DNA of 64,000 nt from Thermaerobacter subterraneus DSM 13965 (GTDB lineage: Bacteria > Bacillota > Sulfobacillia > Thermaerobacterales > Thermaerobacteraceae), in assembly GCF_000183545.2 (NCBI RefSeq), contig NZ_JH976536.1, positions 221,672-285,671 of the forward strand, read 5' to 3'. Positions 55,800-63,124 of this stretch are shown piece by piece. The stretch's first letter is position 1. The number at the start of each line of letters is the position of its first letter. Both the position numbers and the translations under genes were made by a program. The notes under the pieces were generated by a model that worked only from the letters and a program-made list of their open reading frames with translations, did no database searches and was not told the DNA's origin.

Positions 55800-55828
55800 A
55801 GTATATCACAGGGTTTCCGGTGCGCCAA
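55800..55828 (-). promoter_or_regulatory. rpsB: rpsB promoter (vegetative type, extended -10)
   Basis: TTGGCG (55828-55823), 17-bp spacer ending TGA, TATACT (55805-55800) on the minus strand. It has the same layout as the rimP and rpsO promoters. Confidence 0.8.
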
Positions 55829-55836
55829 CGAAGGGG

Positions 55837-56571
55837 CTAGCGCAGGGGCTGGGGACCGCCGGCGGGCGCCGCCGCCCCGACCATCAGGGCGGGCGTCCCG
55901 CCCTGCGGGGTGGAACCGGGGGCGAGTGACCAGGACCAGGAGGACCACGGCCGGGAGGCCGGCGGGGCAGGCGACGCCTCCCGGACCCGGGTGTCGCCTG
56001 GGGACCGGCGGCCGGCGGGAGCCGCGGGCTCCGCCCCACCGTAGGCCGGCGGCGGGGAGCCGGTGTTCAGGCGGATGTAAACGGGGATGGCCAGGGGCAG
56101 CCGGTTCACCGGACGAACGGGCACCGGCTGCTGGGCCAGGCGGGTCGCCAGGCCGTCCACCAGCTGGCGCCCCAGCTGGCGGCTCCACGGCCCGGACCAG
56201 GCGGCCAGCTGCTGCGGATCCAGCTGGGCGCCGAGCTGCCGGCGCAGCTCCTCCTCCAGGTGGCGCTCCAGGGCGGCCGCCGCTTCAGGCGGCAGCTCCA
56301 GCCGCACCCCGTAGACGATGATGCCGGCCTCCCGCAGCCGGGAAGCCAGCTGGGCGGCGATGGCGGCAGGCAGCTGCTCCTTGAGGGGGTTCATCACGGC
56401 CGGCAGCTGGCGGCGGACGGCCTCCTGCACCGCCGCCTCGGCCGCTGCGGCCAGGGGCCCGGCTTCCACCTCCACCGTCAGGCCCCGGCGTACCAGGTGC
56501 TGGATTCCGGCCGCCGTCACCAGGGCGGCCACCAGCAGGCCGCAGGTGAAGCCCAGCCAGAAGCCGCGCAT
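55837..56571 (-). CDS. Membrane-anchored protein of unknown function
   Basis: 244 residues. Residues 4-24 form a membrane helix ([19 protein letters not shown]). An Ala/Leu/Glu/Gln-rich, probably helical extracytoplasmic region follows to about 140. Then comes [23 protein letters not shown] and a Pro/Ala-rich tail. I recognise no domain. It sits where B. subtilis has swrB (between sigD and rpsB), and SwrB is also a single-pass protein, but sequence similarity is not evident. ATG at 56571 has GGTGAGGGG just upstream. A sigma-G-like promoter lies 22 bp before the start, so forespore expression is possible. Confidence 0.7.
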   Translation of the reverse strand: MRGFWLGFTCGLLVAALVTAAGIQHLVRRGLTVEVEAGPLAAAAEAAVQEAVRRQLPAVMNPLKEQLPAAIAAQLASRLREAGIIVYGVRLELPPEAAAALERHLEEELRRQLGAQLDPQQLAAWSGPWSRQLGRQLVDGLATRLAQQPVPVRPVNRLPLAIPVYIRLNTGSPPPAYGGAEPAAPAGRRSPGDTRVREASPAPPASRPWSSWSWSLAPGSTPQGGTPALMVGAAAPAGGPQPLR

Positions 56572-56592
56572 CCCCTCACCCCCTGCCTGGCA

Positions 56593-56621
56593 TAGTATGC
56601 CAGCCTTGTCCCGGCCTATGC
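56593..56621 (-). promoter_or_regulatory. Sigma-G-like promoter candidate
   Basis: GCATA (56621-56617), 17-bp spacer, CATACTA (56599-56593) on the minus strand. Both elements fit the forespore sigma-G consensus (GHATR, CATNHTA). It is the best of three CATACTA sites in the window. Confidence 0.45.
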
Positions 56622-56725
56622 GGCCGGCCCAGGCAGGTCGACCCGGCCGGGCGGGCCCGGTGGCCGGCGACGGGCAGGGAACGGGCGGCGGGGGCAGGGT
56701 CGTGGAGGCCCGCCCCGGCTCGGGA

Positions 56726-57256
56726 TCACACCGTGCGATCCAGCTTCAGGCCCTTCCGTGGAAGATCCTCGGGCACCGGGCGCTTCCCCCGGGCCGCTGC
56801 GGGCGCCGGAGCTCCTCCGCCGGCGGCCGCCGGCTCGGCCCTGGCGCCGGGCACCGGACCGGTGGGAGCCGGGATCGCCGCCCCGCCCTCGGCTCCGCCC
56901 GGCGCCTCCCCCTCGTCCGGGTCCGGGGCCGGCCGGCCCCTGCCGCCGGACCGCCGGCCATTCCCCCGGTGACCCGTTCCCGAGCGCCCGCCCCCACCCT
57001 CCCCGGGACGCCGGGGCCGGCCACCGGCGCCGGCCGCCCCGGAGCCGCCGGATCCGGGTTCGTGCCCGGCCCGCCCTGCCGCCTCCCCGGCGCCGGCCCC
57101 GCTCACCTGGCGGCGCCGCCGGGCCTCGTCCAGGGTTGCGGCAAAGCGCTGGGCCTGTTCCTCCCCGCGTCCGGCCTCGGCCGGCTGGCGCTGCAGCCGC
57201 TGGGCCTCGGCCGCCGACTGGATGGCGTGGGGCCCGTCCAGCCCGCCGATGCTCAC
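56726..57256 (-). CDS. Flagellar-operon hypothetical protein downstream of sigD
   Basis: 176 residues. The first 50 (MSIGGLDGPHAIQSAAEAQR, then EEQAQRFAATLDEARRRRQ) form a charged helix-rich start. It resembles small proteins found after sigD in other clostridial flagellar operons; that resemblance is from memory and weak. The remainder is a Gly/Arg/Pro-rich disordered region, closing with a basic patch near KRPVPEDLPRKGLKLDRTV. ATG at 57256 is only 4 bp after the sigD stop, so it is co-transcribed. No function can be assigned. Confidence 0.65.
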   Translation of the reverse strand: MSIGGLDGPHAIQSAAEAQRLQRQPAEAGRGEEQAQRFAATLDEARRRRQVSGAGAGEAAGRAGHEPGSGGSGAAGAGGRPRRPGEGGGGRSGTGHRGNGRRSGGRGRPAPDPDEGEAPGGAEGGAAIPAPTGPVPGARAEPAAAGGGAPAPAAARGKRPVPEDLPRKGLKLDRTV

Positions 57257-57260
57257 CCCA

Positions 57261-58037
57261 TCACCCCCCGTCCCCGCCCAGGCGGGCCCGCAAGCGCAGG
57301 ATGGCCCGGGTGTGCAGCTGGGAAACCCGTGACGGGCTGACCCCCATGACCTCGGCGATCTCCTTGACGGTCAAGCCTTCATAATAGTAAAGGGTGATCA
57401 CCAGCCGCTCCCGCTCGGGCAGGACCGCCAGGGCCTGGGCCAGGCGCTGGCGCAGGTCGGCCAGGGTGGCGGCCGCCAGGGGGTCGGCCGCCCCGGGATC
57501 GGCCAGCCGGTCCAGCACCGCCGCCGGGTCGTCGGACTCGCTGCGCAGCACGTCGTCCAGGGAGATCACGGTGGTGCGGGCCAGGTCCTTGAGGAGCTCG
57601 CCGAATTCATCAGGTGTCAGCCCCAGCTCCGCCGCCACCTCGGCATCCTCGGCAGGCCGGCCCAGCCGGTTCTCCAGCCGCCGGTAGCAGGCCTCCACCT
57701 CCCGGGCCCGCCGGCGCAGGCCCTGGGGTACCCAGTCCATGGCCCGCAGGCCGTCCAGCATGGCGCCGCGGATCCGGGTGTAGGCGTAGGTTTCGAACTT
57801 CACCCCCCGGGAAGGGTCGTAGCGCTTGATGGCCTCCATCAGGCCGAAGATGCCGTAGCTGATGAGATCGTCCAGCTCCACCTGGGGGGGCAGGTGGACG
57901 ACCAACCGCCCCGCCAGGTAGCGGACCAGAGGCAGGTGCTCCCGGATCAGGGCTTCCCAGCTCTCGGGATCCGCCGCCGTCCGGTACCGCCGCCACAGTT
58001 CCGCCCGCTCCTGCCGCTGTTTCAACTCCGCGGACAC
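57261..58037 (-). CDS. sigD: Sigma factor of the SigD/FliA (sigma-28) family
   Basis: 258 residues. Region 2 (LPPQVELDDLISYGIFGLMEAIKRYDPSRGVKFETYAYTRIRGAMLD) is characteristic of sigma-28/WhiG. Region 3 (WVPQGLRRRAREVEACYRRLENRLGRPAEDAEVAAELGL) and region 4 (LVITLYYYEGLTVKEIAEVMGVSPSRVSQLHTRAI) are complete. GTG at 58037 has GGAGGGGGGAG upstream. Expected to transcribe late flagellar, motility and autolysin genes. It lies downstream of flhB-flhA-flhF-flhG as in Bacillus. Confidence 0.96.
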   Translation of the reverse strand: MSAELKQRQERAELWRRYRTAADPESWEALIREHLPLVRYLAGRLVVHLPPQVELDDLISYGIFGLMEAIKRYDPSRGVKFETYAYTRIRGAMLDGLRAMDWVPQGLRRRAREVEACYRRLENRLGRPAEDAEVAAELGLTPDEFGELLKDLARTTVISLDDVLRSESDDPAAVLDRLADPGAADPLAAATLADLRQRLAQALAVLPERERLVITLYYYEGLTVKEIAEVMGVSPSRVSQLHTRAILRLRARLGGDGG

Positions 58038-58102
58038 CCTGCTCCCCCCTCCGGCTTCCTCCCCCGGCCGGTCCGGGCCCCGGGCCGCTCCGGCGCCGGG
58101 GC

Positions 58103-58765
58103 TCAGCCCAGCACCCGGCGCCGCCGGGCCTGCTCCGCCAGGATGAACCCGGCGATCCGGTCCTGCACCCGCGGGTCGATCTCCACAAACTCCAGGCCCA
58201 CCACCGGCCCGTCGCCGGGTTCCACCCGCACCACCCGGGCCGTGGCCTGGGCGGCCCAGCCGGGGAAGGCCAGGTCGACCCGCACCAGTTCGCCCGGGGG
58301 CACGGGCCGGGACAGCTGGGCCCGGCAACCGCCGCCGCTGACGTCCAGGGTCCGGCCTTCCACGACCTGAGCCGGATCGCCGCGCCGCTCGATGCGCACC
58401 GGGAGGCGCAGGTCGATCCGGACCCACTGCCGCCGCTGCACCCGCTCCACCCGCCGGGGCCAGGCCACCACCAGCTCCGGCTCCGGTTCCACCCGGGCGC
58501 CGGCCACGGCGCTGACGAAGCCGAAGAGGCCCCGGGCCGCCTCCCGGTCCTGGGGGTCCCGGTACACCACCTTGACCGCCTGGCCGGGCCGGGGCAGCAC
58601 CCAGCGCTGCCGGGCCATGGGCAGGGCCAGGACCAGCCCCTCCGCCGCCGTCCCCAGGACGTGGGTGCGGTAGGGCCCCGGACCGTGGCCCGGCGGCGCT
58701 TCGCCGACGAAGGTCACCTCCACCGGATGGTTGGTCTCCAGCGGCAAAGGCTCCACCCGGTCCAT
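58103..58765 (-). CDS. PilZ-domain c-di-GMP receptor (YcgR/YpfA-like)
   Basis: 220 residues with an N-terminal YcgR-type flagellar brake domain (about 1-95) and a C-terminal PilZ domain. The c-di-GMP ligands are visible: the RxxxR element in VQRRQWVRIDLRLPV and DVSGGGCRAQL (D/NxSxxG). Such proteins slow or stop the flagellar motor, or alter export, on binding c-di-GMP. ATG at 58765 has GGGGGGAG upstream. It lies between flhG and sigD, where B. subtilis has the che genes. Confidence 0.93.
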   Translation of the reverse strand: MDRVEPLPLETNHPVEVTFVGEAPPGHGPGPYRTHVLGTAAEGLVLALPMARQRWVLPRPGQAVKVVYRDPQDREAARGLFGFVSAVAGARVEPEPELVVAWPRRVERVQRRQWVRIDLRLPVRIERRGDPAQVVEGRTLDVSGGGCRAQLSRPVPPGELVRVDLAFPGWAAQATARVVRVEPGDGPVVGLEFVEIDPRVQDRIAGFILAEQARRRRVLG

Positions 58766-58818
58766 CCCACTCCCCCCACTCCTTGCCCCGCCTCGCCGTC
58801 CGGCAGCACCGGCCCGGG

Positions 58819-59688
58819 CTAGCCCGCGACCGGCCCGCCGGCGGCTTCCCGGCCGGGAGGCGCCCCGCGGCCCGGCCAGAGCCGGGCCAGGTAGGCCAGC
58901 AAGCCTCCGGCGGCGGGCGGAGGGCACCCCAGCAGGTGGCGGGCCATGGCTTCCACAGCGCGGGCAGCAGGACTGTGGGGCGCCGCCAGCAGGAGGGGCA
59001 CCTGCCGCTGCACGGCCTCCCGCACCCGGGGATCATGAGGCACCAGGCCGAGCAGGTGCGGCTCTACGCCCAAGAACCGCCGGCACACGCTGGCCAGCCG
59101 GGCGAAGGCCGCCTGCCCCTCCGCCGCCCGCTGCACCTGGTTGACGACCACCCACAGGCGGGGCGGGAGCCCCTGCCCCCCGGCCGCCACCAGCTTGATC
59201 ACGGCGTAGGCGTCGGCCAGGGCGGTGGGCTCGGGCGTGGTCACCACCAAAAGCTCCCGCGCCGCCAGCAGCTGGGGCCGCACGGGACCTCCCACCCCCG
59301 CACCGCCGTCGATCACCACCAGGTCCCAGCGGCGGCCCGCCAGCTGGCCCAGCACATGCCGCCACCGCAGCCCGTCCACCGGCGGCAGCTCGCCCAGCCC
59401 GTGGCCCCCTGCCAGGAGGTCGACGCCCCCGGGGCCGCCCACCACCGCCTGCTCCAGGGTGCACCGGCCCGCCAGCACGTCGCCCAGGTGCAGGGGTGCC
59501 GACACCCCGGCCAGGATCTCCGCATTGCCCAGGCCCACGTCGGCGTCCAGGAGCAGCACCCTCCGTTCCAGCCGGCGGGCGGCGATGGCCAGGTTGAGGC
59601 TGAGGTTGCTCTTGCCGACCCCACCCTTGCCGCTGGCCACCAGTACCGCCCGCGCTTGTTCAGCCGGCCCCGGTGCCGCTGAAGCCAT
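58819..59688 (-). CDS. flhG: FlhG/MinD-like flagellar number ATPase
   Basis: ParA/MinD-family ATPase of 289 residues. The deviant Walker A is VASGKGGVGKSNLSLNLA; Walker B is VVIDGGAGVGG and the Walker A' LLLDADVGLGNAEIL. FlhG controls flagellar number and placement by acting on FlhF. It overlaps flhF by 29 bp. The C-terminal membrane-targeting helix is followed by a Pro/Gly-rich tail. Confidence 0.94.
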   Translation of the reverse strand: MASAAPGPAEQARAVLVASGKGGVGKSNLSLNLAIAARRLERRVLLLDADVGLGNAEILAGVSAPLHLGDVLAGRCTLEQAVVGGPGGVDLLAGGHGLGELPPVDGLRWRHVLGQLAGRRWDLVVIDGGAGVGGPVRPQLLAARELLVVTTPEPTALADAYAVIKLVAAGGQGLPPRLWVVVNQVQRAAEGQAAFARLASVCRRFLGVEPHLLGLVPHDPRVREAVQRQVPLLLAAPHSPAARAVEAMARHLLGCPPPAAGGLLAYLARLWPGRGAPPGREAAGGPVAG

Positions 59689-61042
59689 GGCCTGACCCTC
59701 CCCCTGTCCCCGCCACCTGTCCTGGGCGGGCGCCCAGCCACGACGCCAGAACCTGTTGGGTGCCGGGCAGGAGGTCGTCGGGCACCCGCTGCCCGCAGCC
59801 CACCAGGGCCAGGGGCAGGCCCCAGCGGGCGGCCCGGCTCAGCGCGGCGGCCGGGTCGAGGCACTCGTCCAGCTTGGTCAGCACCAGATCCGTTGCCCCC
59901 AGCTGCCGCCCCACTGCCACCAGTGCGGCCGCCTCGGCCGGTGCCAGCGTGGCCGGCACGACCAGCAGCACCCGCCAGGGGCGCACCGCCGACAGCAGGG
60001 TGGCCAGCTCGGCGGCCACCTCGGGCAGGAGCAGGTTGCGCCCGGCCGTGTCCACCAGCGCCAGCGGGCCGCCCCCCGCTCCCCCGGACGGAAGAACGGG
60101 CTGGGCCCCGGGGCCGGCCGGACCACGGTCCCCCGCGTGCGGCTCCGGCGCCTCGTCCCCGGCCGTGGTCCCGGCGATGCCGCGGCTCGCCGCCACCACC
60201 GGCGCTGCCGCCGCCCGGGCGAGTCCGCCGCCGGGTTCCTCCCAGGGCAGGCCCGCAACCCAGGCCGCCGCCTCGCCGGGGGAGTAGGCCACAGCCAGCG
60301 GCAAGCCCAAGAGCTCGGCGTAGGCCGCCAGGGAGCGGGTGGCTCCCAGACGGTAGGTGTCGGCCGCCAGCAGGGCCACGTCCCGGCCCTCGTCCAGCAC
60401 GGCCCGGGCAGCCAGCTTGGCCACGGTGGTGGTCTTGCCGGCTCCCGTGGGTCCCAGGACGGCGACCACTCCCGCCAGGGGCCGCCCCGCGGGAGGGAAC
60501 CGCAAGGGCCCGACCGCCGAGGCTGGCGGCCCGTCACGAAGGGGCGCGGGCCCCTGGGCGGCATGCACCGCCTGCGGCCATCTGGCCCCTTCCAGCTGCG
60601 CCGTCCCGGCTACCGGCTCCGGCCTTGGTCCTTGGACGGCCCTGGGGTGGCCGGCGGGGGCCGGCGCCCCGCCTGGGGGAGGCACCAGGGGCCCCTCCCC
60701 TACCGCCACGTCGATGCGGAGGCCACCAGGCGGCACGGGGCTGTCGCCCGCCGCGGCCTGTGGGACCGGGGAGCGGGCCGGGACCGGGGCCCGGGCCGGA
60801 GCCGAAGCCAGGGCCGGGCCGGGCGAGCCGGCACCCGTGGGTGCCTCCCGCCCGGACCCTGGATCCGGCCCGTCCCAGGCGGCGGTAACCTCCACCCAGC
60901 GCCGGCCCCGCCCCAGCCACGCCCAGATCCCCCGCCCCCGGACGGACCGGGACTGCAGGATCACGGCGTCGCGCCCCATTTCGGCCCGCACCTGCTCAAG
61001 GGCCGTGCGCATGTCGGGAGCCCGGAAGCGCTTGATCTTCAC
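59660..61042 (-). CDS. flhF: Flagellar SRP-type GTPase FlhF
   Basis: SRP-family GTPase of 460 residues that localises flagellar basal bodies. The N-terminal B domain (MKIKRFRAPDMRTALEQVRAEMGRDAVILQSRSV) is followed by a long Pro/Ala/Gly linker. The G domain has P-loop LGPTGAGKTTTVAKLAARAV (about 200), LVDTAGRN (about 331) and LTKLDECLDP. The spacing between P-loop and DTAGRN is about 130 residues, some 50 more than usual, owing to a Gly/Ala/Pro-rich insertion. It overlaps flhA (ATGA) and flhG. Confidence 0.95.
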   Translation of the reverse strand: MKIKRFRAPDMRTALEQVRAEMGRDAVILQSRSVRGRGIWAWLGRGRRWVEVTAAWDGPDPGSGREAPTGAGSPGPALASAPARAPVPARSPVPQAAAGDSPVPPGGLRIDVAVGEGPLVPPPGGAPAPAGHPRAVQGPRPEPVAGTAQLEGARWPQAVHAAQGPAPLRDGPPASAVGPLRFPPAGRPLAGVVAVLGPTGAGKTTTVAKLAARAVLDEGRDVALLAADTYRLGATRSLAAYAELLGLPLAVAYSPGEAAAWVAGLPWEEPGGGLARAAAAPVVAASRGIAGTTAGDEAPEPHAGDRGPAGPGAQPVLPSGGAGGGPLALVDTAGRNLLLPEVAAELATLLSAVRPWRVLLVVPATLAPAEAAALVAVGRQLGATDLVLTKLDECLDPAAALSRAARWGLPLALVGCGQRVPDDLLPGTQQVLASWLGARPGQVAGTGGGSGHGFSGTGAG

Positions 61043-63123
61043 GGCCGGATCACCCCCACCGTCTCCACCTGGAGATGGGGCACCAGCTCGTTATAGGAAA
61101 CCACCACCAGCTGGGGTACCGCCGCCTCCAGCATGCGGTAGAGGTGCAGGCGGATGACGGGGGCGCACAGCACCACCGGTTCGACCCCCTGGGCGGCCAC
61201 CCGCCGGACCTCGGCCTGGGCCGCCCGCAGCAACCGTCCCAGCCAGTCGGCGGGCACGGCGGGATGGGTGCCGCCGGGTGCCTGCTGCAGGGCCTCCCGG
61301 ATCACCTGCTCGGCGGCGGGGTCCAGGGCCAGGACCCGCAGCCGGCCGTCCCGCACCGGCAGGGACTCGGAGATCTGGGCCGCCAGGCGGTGCCGGACGA
61401 ACTCCGTCAGGAGGTCGGTGTCCCGGGTGGCGGGCGCCTGGTCGGCCAGGGCCTCGCCGATGGTGACCAGGTCGCGGATGGCCACGCCCTCCCGCAGCAG
61501 GTTCTGCAGGACCTTCTGGATCTCGCCCAGGCTCAGGTGCTGCTGCAGCTCGTCCACCAGGGCCGGGGCCACTTGGCGCAGCCCGTCCAGCAGCTGGCGG
61601 GTGTCCTGCCGGGTGAGCAGCCGGTAGGCGTTCTGCCGCAAGAGCTCCGACAGGTGGGTGGCCAGCACCGAGGCCGGGTCGACCACCGTGTAACCCGCCA
61701 GCTCGGCCCGCTGGCGGTTTTCGGCCGCCACCCACAGGGCCGGCAGGCCAAAGGCCGGCTCGGTGGTCTCGATGCCCTCCACCGTTTCCGTTTCCAGCCC
61801 CGTGGCCATGGCCAGGTAGTGGTCGGGCAGCAGCCGGCCCCGCCCCACCTCGGCCCCCCGCAGGCGGATGACATAGGTGTGGCTTTCCAGCAGCACGTTG
61901 TCCCGGACCCGCACCAGGGGCACCACCACGCCCAGTTCCTGGGCCATCTGCCGGCGGATGGCGGCGATGCGGGCCAGGAGGTCGCCGCCCCGGCCCTCGT
62001 CCGCCAGGGCCAGGAGACCGTAGCCCAGCTCGATTTCGATGGGGTCGACGGGCACGGCGGTGACGGGCTCCGGCTCCGCCCGGGCGGCCGCCGCTTCCGC
62101 CCGCGCCCGGGCGGCCTCCTCCTCCGCCTGGCGACGGGCCTGGAGCTGCAGTCCCCGGGCCCCGGCGGCGGCGATGCCGGCCAGGACGAAGAAGGGTACC
62201 CTGGGCAGCCCCGGCACCAGCCCCAGCAGCACCAGGAAGATCGCCGCCACTGCCAGCACCCGGGGATTGGAGAACACCTGGCGGCGGAGCTCGCCGCCCA
62301 GGTGGTCGTCCCCCGCTGCCCGGGTCACCACGATGCCGGTGGCGGTCGAGAGGAGGAGGGCGGGGATCTGGGAGACCAGCCCGTCGCCCACCGTCAGCAG
62401 GGAGTAGACCTGCAAGGCCTCGGCCGCCGGCCGGCCGTCCCGCAGGACGCCGATCAGCACGCCCCCCACCAGGTTGATCACGGTGATGATGAGCCCGGCG
62501 ATGGCGTCGCCCTTGACGAACTTGCTGGCACCGTCCATGGCGCCGTAGAAGTCCGCCTCCCGGGCCACCTGCTGCCGGCGGCGGCGGGCCTCCTGCTCGT
62601 CGATCAGACCCGCCGACAGGTCGGCGTCGATGCTCATCTGCTTGCCCGGCAGGGCATCCAGGGTGAACCGGGCCGCCACCTCCGCCACCCGCTCGGCCCC
62701 GCGGGTGATGACGACGAACTGGATCACCACCAGGATGAGGAAGACCACCAGGCCGACCACCAGGTCGCCGCCCACCACGAAGTGCCCGAACTGGCGGATG
62801 ATGGCCCCCGCGTCGCCCTGCAGCAGGATGAGCCGCGTGGACGAGACGTTCAGCGCCAGGCGGAAGAGGGTGGCCAGGAGCAGCAACGACGGGAAGACGG
62901 CGATCTCCAGCGGCTCCTGGGTGTACATGGTCATCAGGAGGACCACCAGGGCAAAGGTCAGGTTGGCCGCGATCAGCAGATCCAGCAGCGCCGTGGGCAG
63001 GGGCACCACCATCATCACCACAATGGTGACCACCAGTCCCGCCACCACCGCGTCGGCGGAACCGGCCAGCCACTGCCCGGCGGCCGCCAGGCCTCCTGCC
63101 CTGCCCGTCAAAGGGCGGGCCAT
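61039..63123 (-). CDS. flhA: Flagellar biosynthesis protein FlhA
   Basis: Export-gate protein of 694 residues. Eight membrane helices lie in residues 20-320. The FHIPEP-type signature is ATLFRLALNVSSTRLILLQGDAGAIIRQFG and the loop RGAERVAEVAARFTLDALPGKQMSIDADL...DFYGAMDGASKFVKGDA. A cytoplasmic ring domain (about 350-694) includes PALWVAAENRQRAELAGYTVVDPASVLATHLSE and ends with HLYRMLEAAVPQLVVVSYNELVP. ATG at 63123 has GGGAGGTGAGG upstream, directly after flhB. Confidence 0.97.
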   Translation of the reverse strand: MARPLTGRAGGLAAAGQWLAGSADAVVAGLVVTIVVMMVVPLPTALLDLLIAANLTFALVVLLMTMYTQEPLEIAVFPSLLLLATLFRLALNVSSTRLILLQGDAGAIIRQFGHFVVGGDLVVGLVVFLILVVIQFVVITRGAERVAEVAARFTLDALPGKQMSIDADLSAGLIDEQEARRRRQQVAREADFYGAMDGASKFVKGDAIAGLIITVINLVGGVLIGVLRDGRPAAEALQVYSLLTVGDGLVSQIPALLLSTATGIVVTRAAGDDHLGGELRRQVFSNPRVLAVAAIFLVLLGLVPGLPRVPFFVLAGIAAAGARGLQLQARRQAEEEAARARAEAAAARAEPEPVTAVPVDPIEIELGYGLLALADEGRGGDLLARIAAIRRQMAQELGVVVPLVRVRDNVLLESHTYVIRLRGAEVGRGRLLPDHYLAMATGLETETVEGIETTEPAFGLPALWVAAENRQRAELAGYTVVDPASVLATHLSELLRQNAYRLLTRQDTRQLLDGLRQVAPALVDELQQHLSLGEIQKVLQNLLREGVAIRDLVTIGEALADQAPATRDTDLLTEFVRHRLAAQISESLPVRDGRLRVLALDPAAEQVIREALQQAPGGTHPAVPADWLGRLLRAAQAEVRRVAAQGVEPVVLCAPVIRLHLYRMLEAAVPQLVVVSYNELVPHLQVETVGVIRP

Positions 63124-63124
63124 C

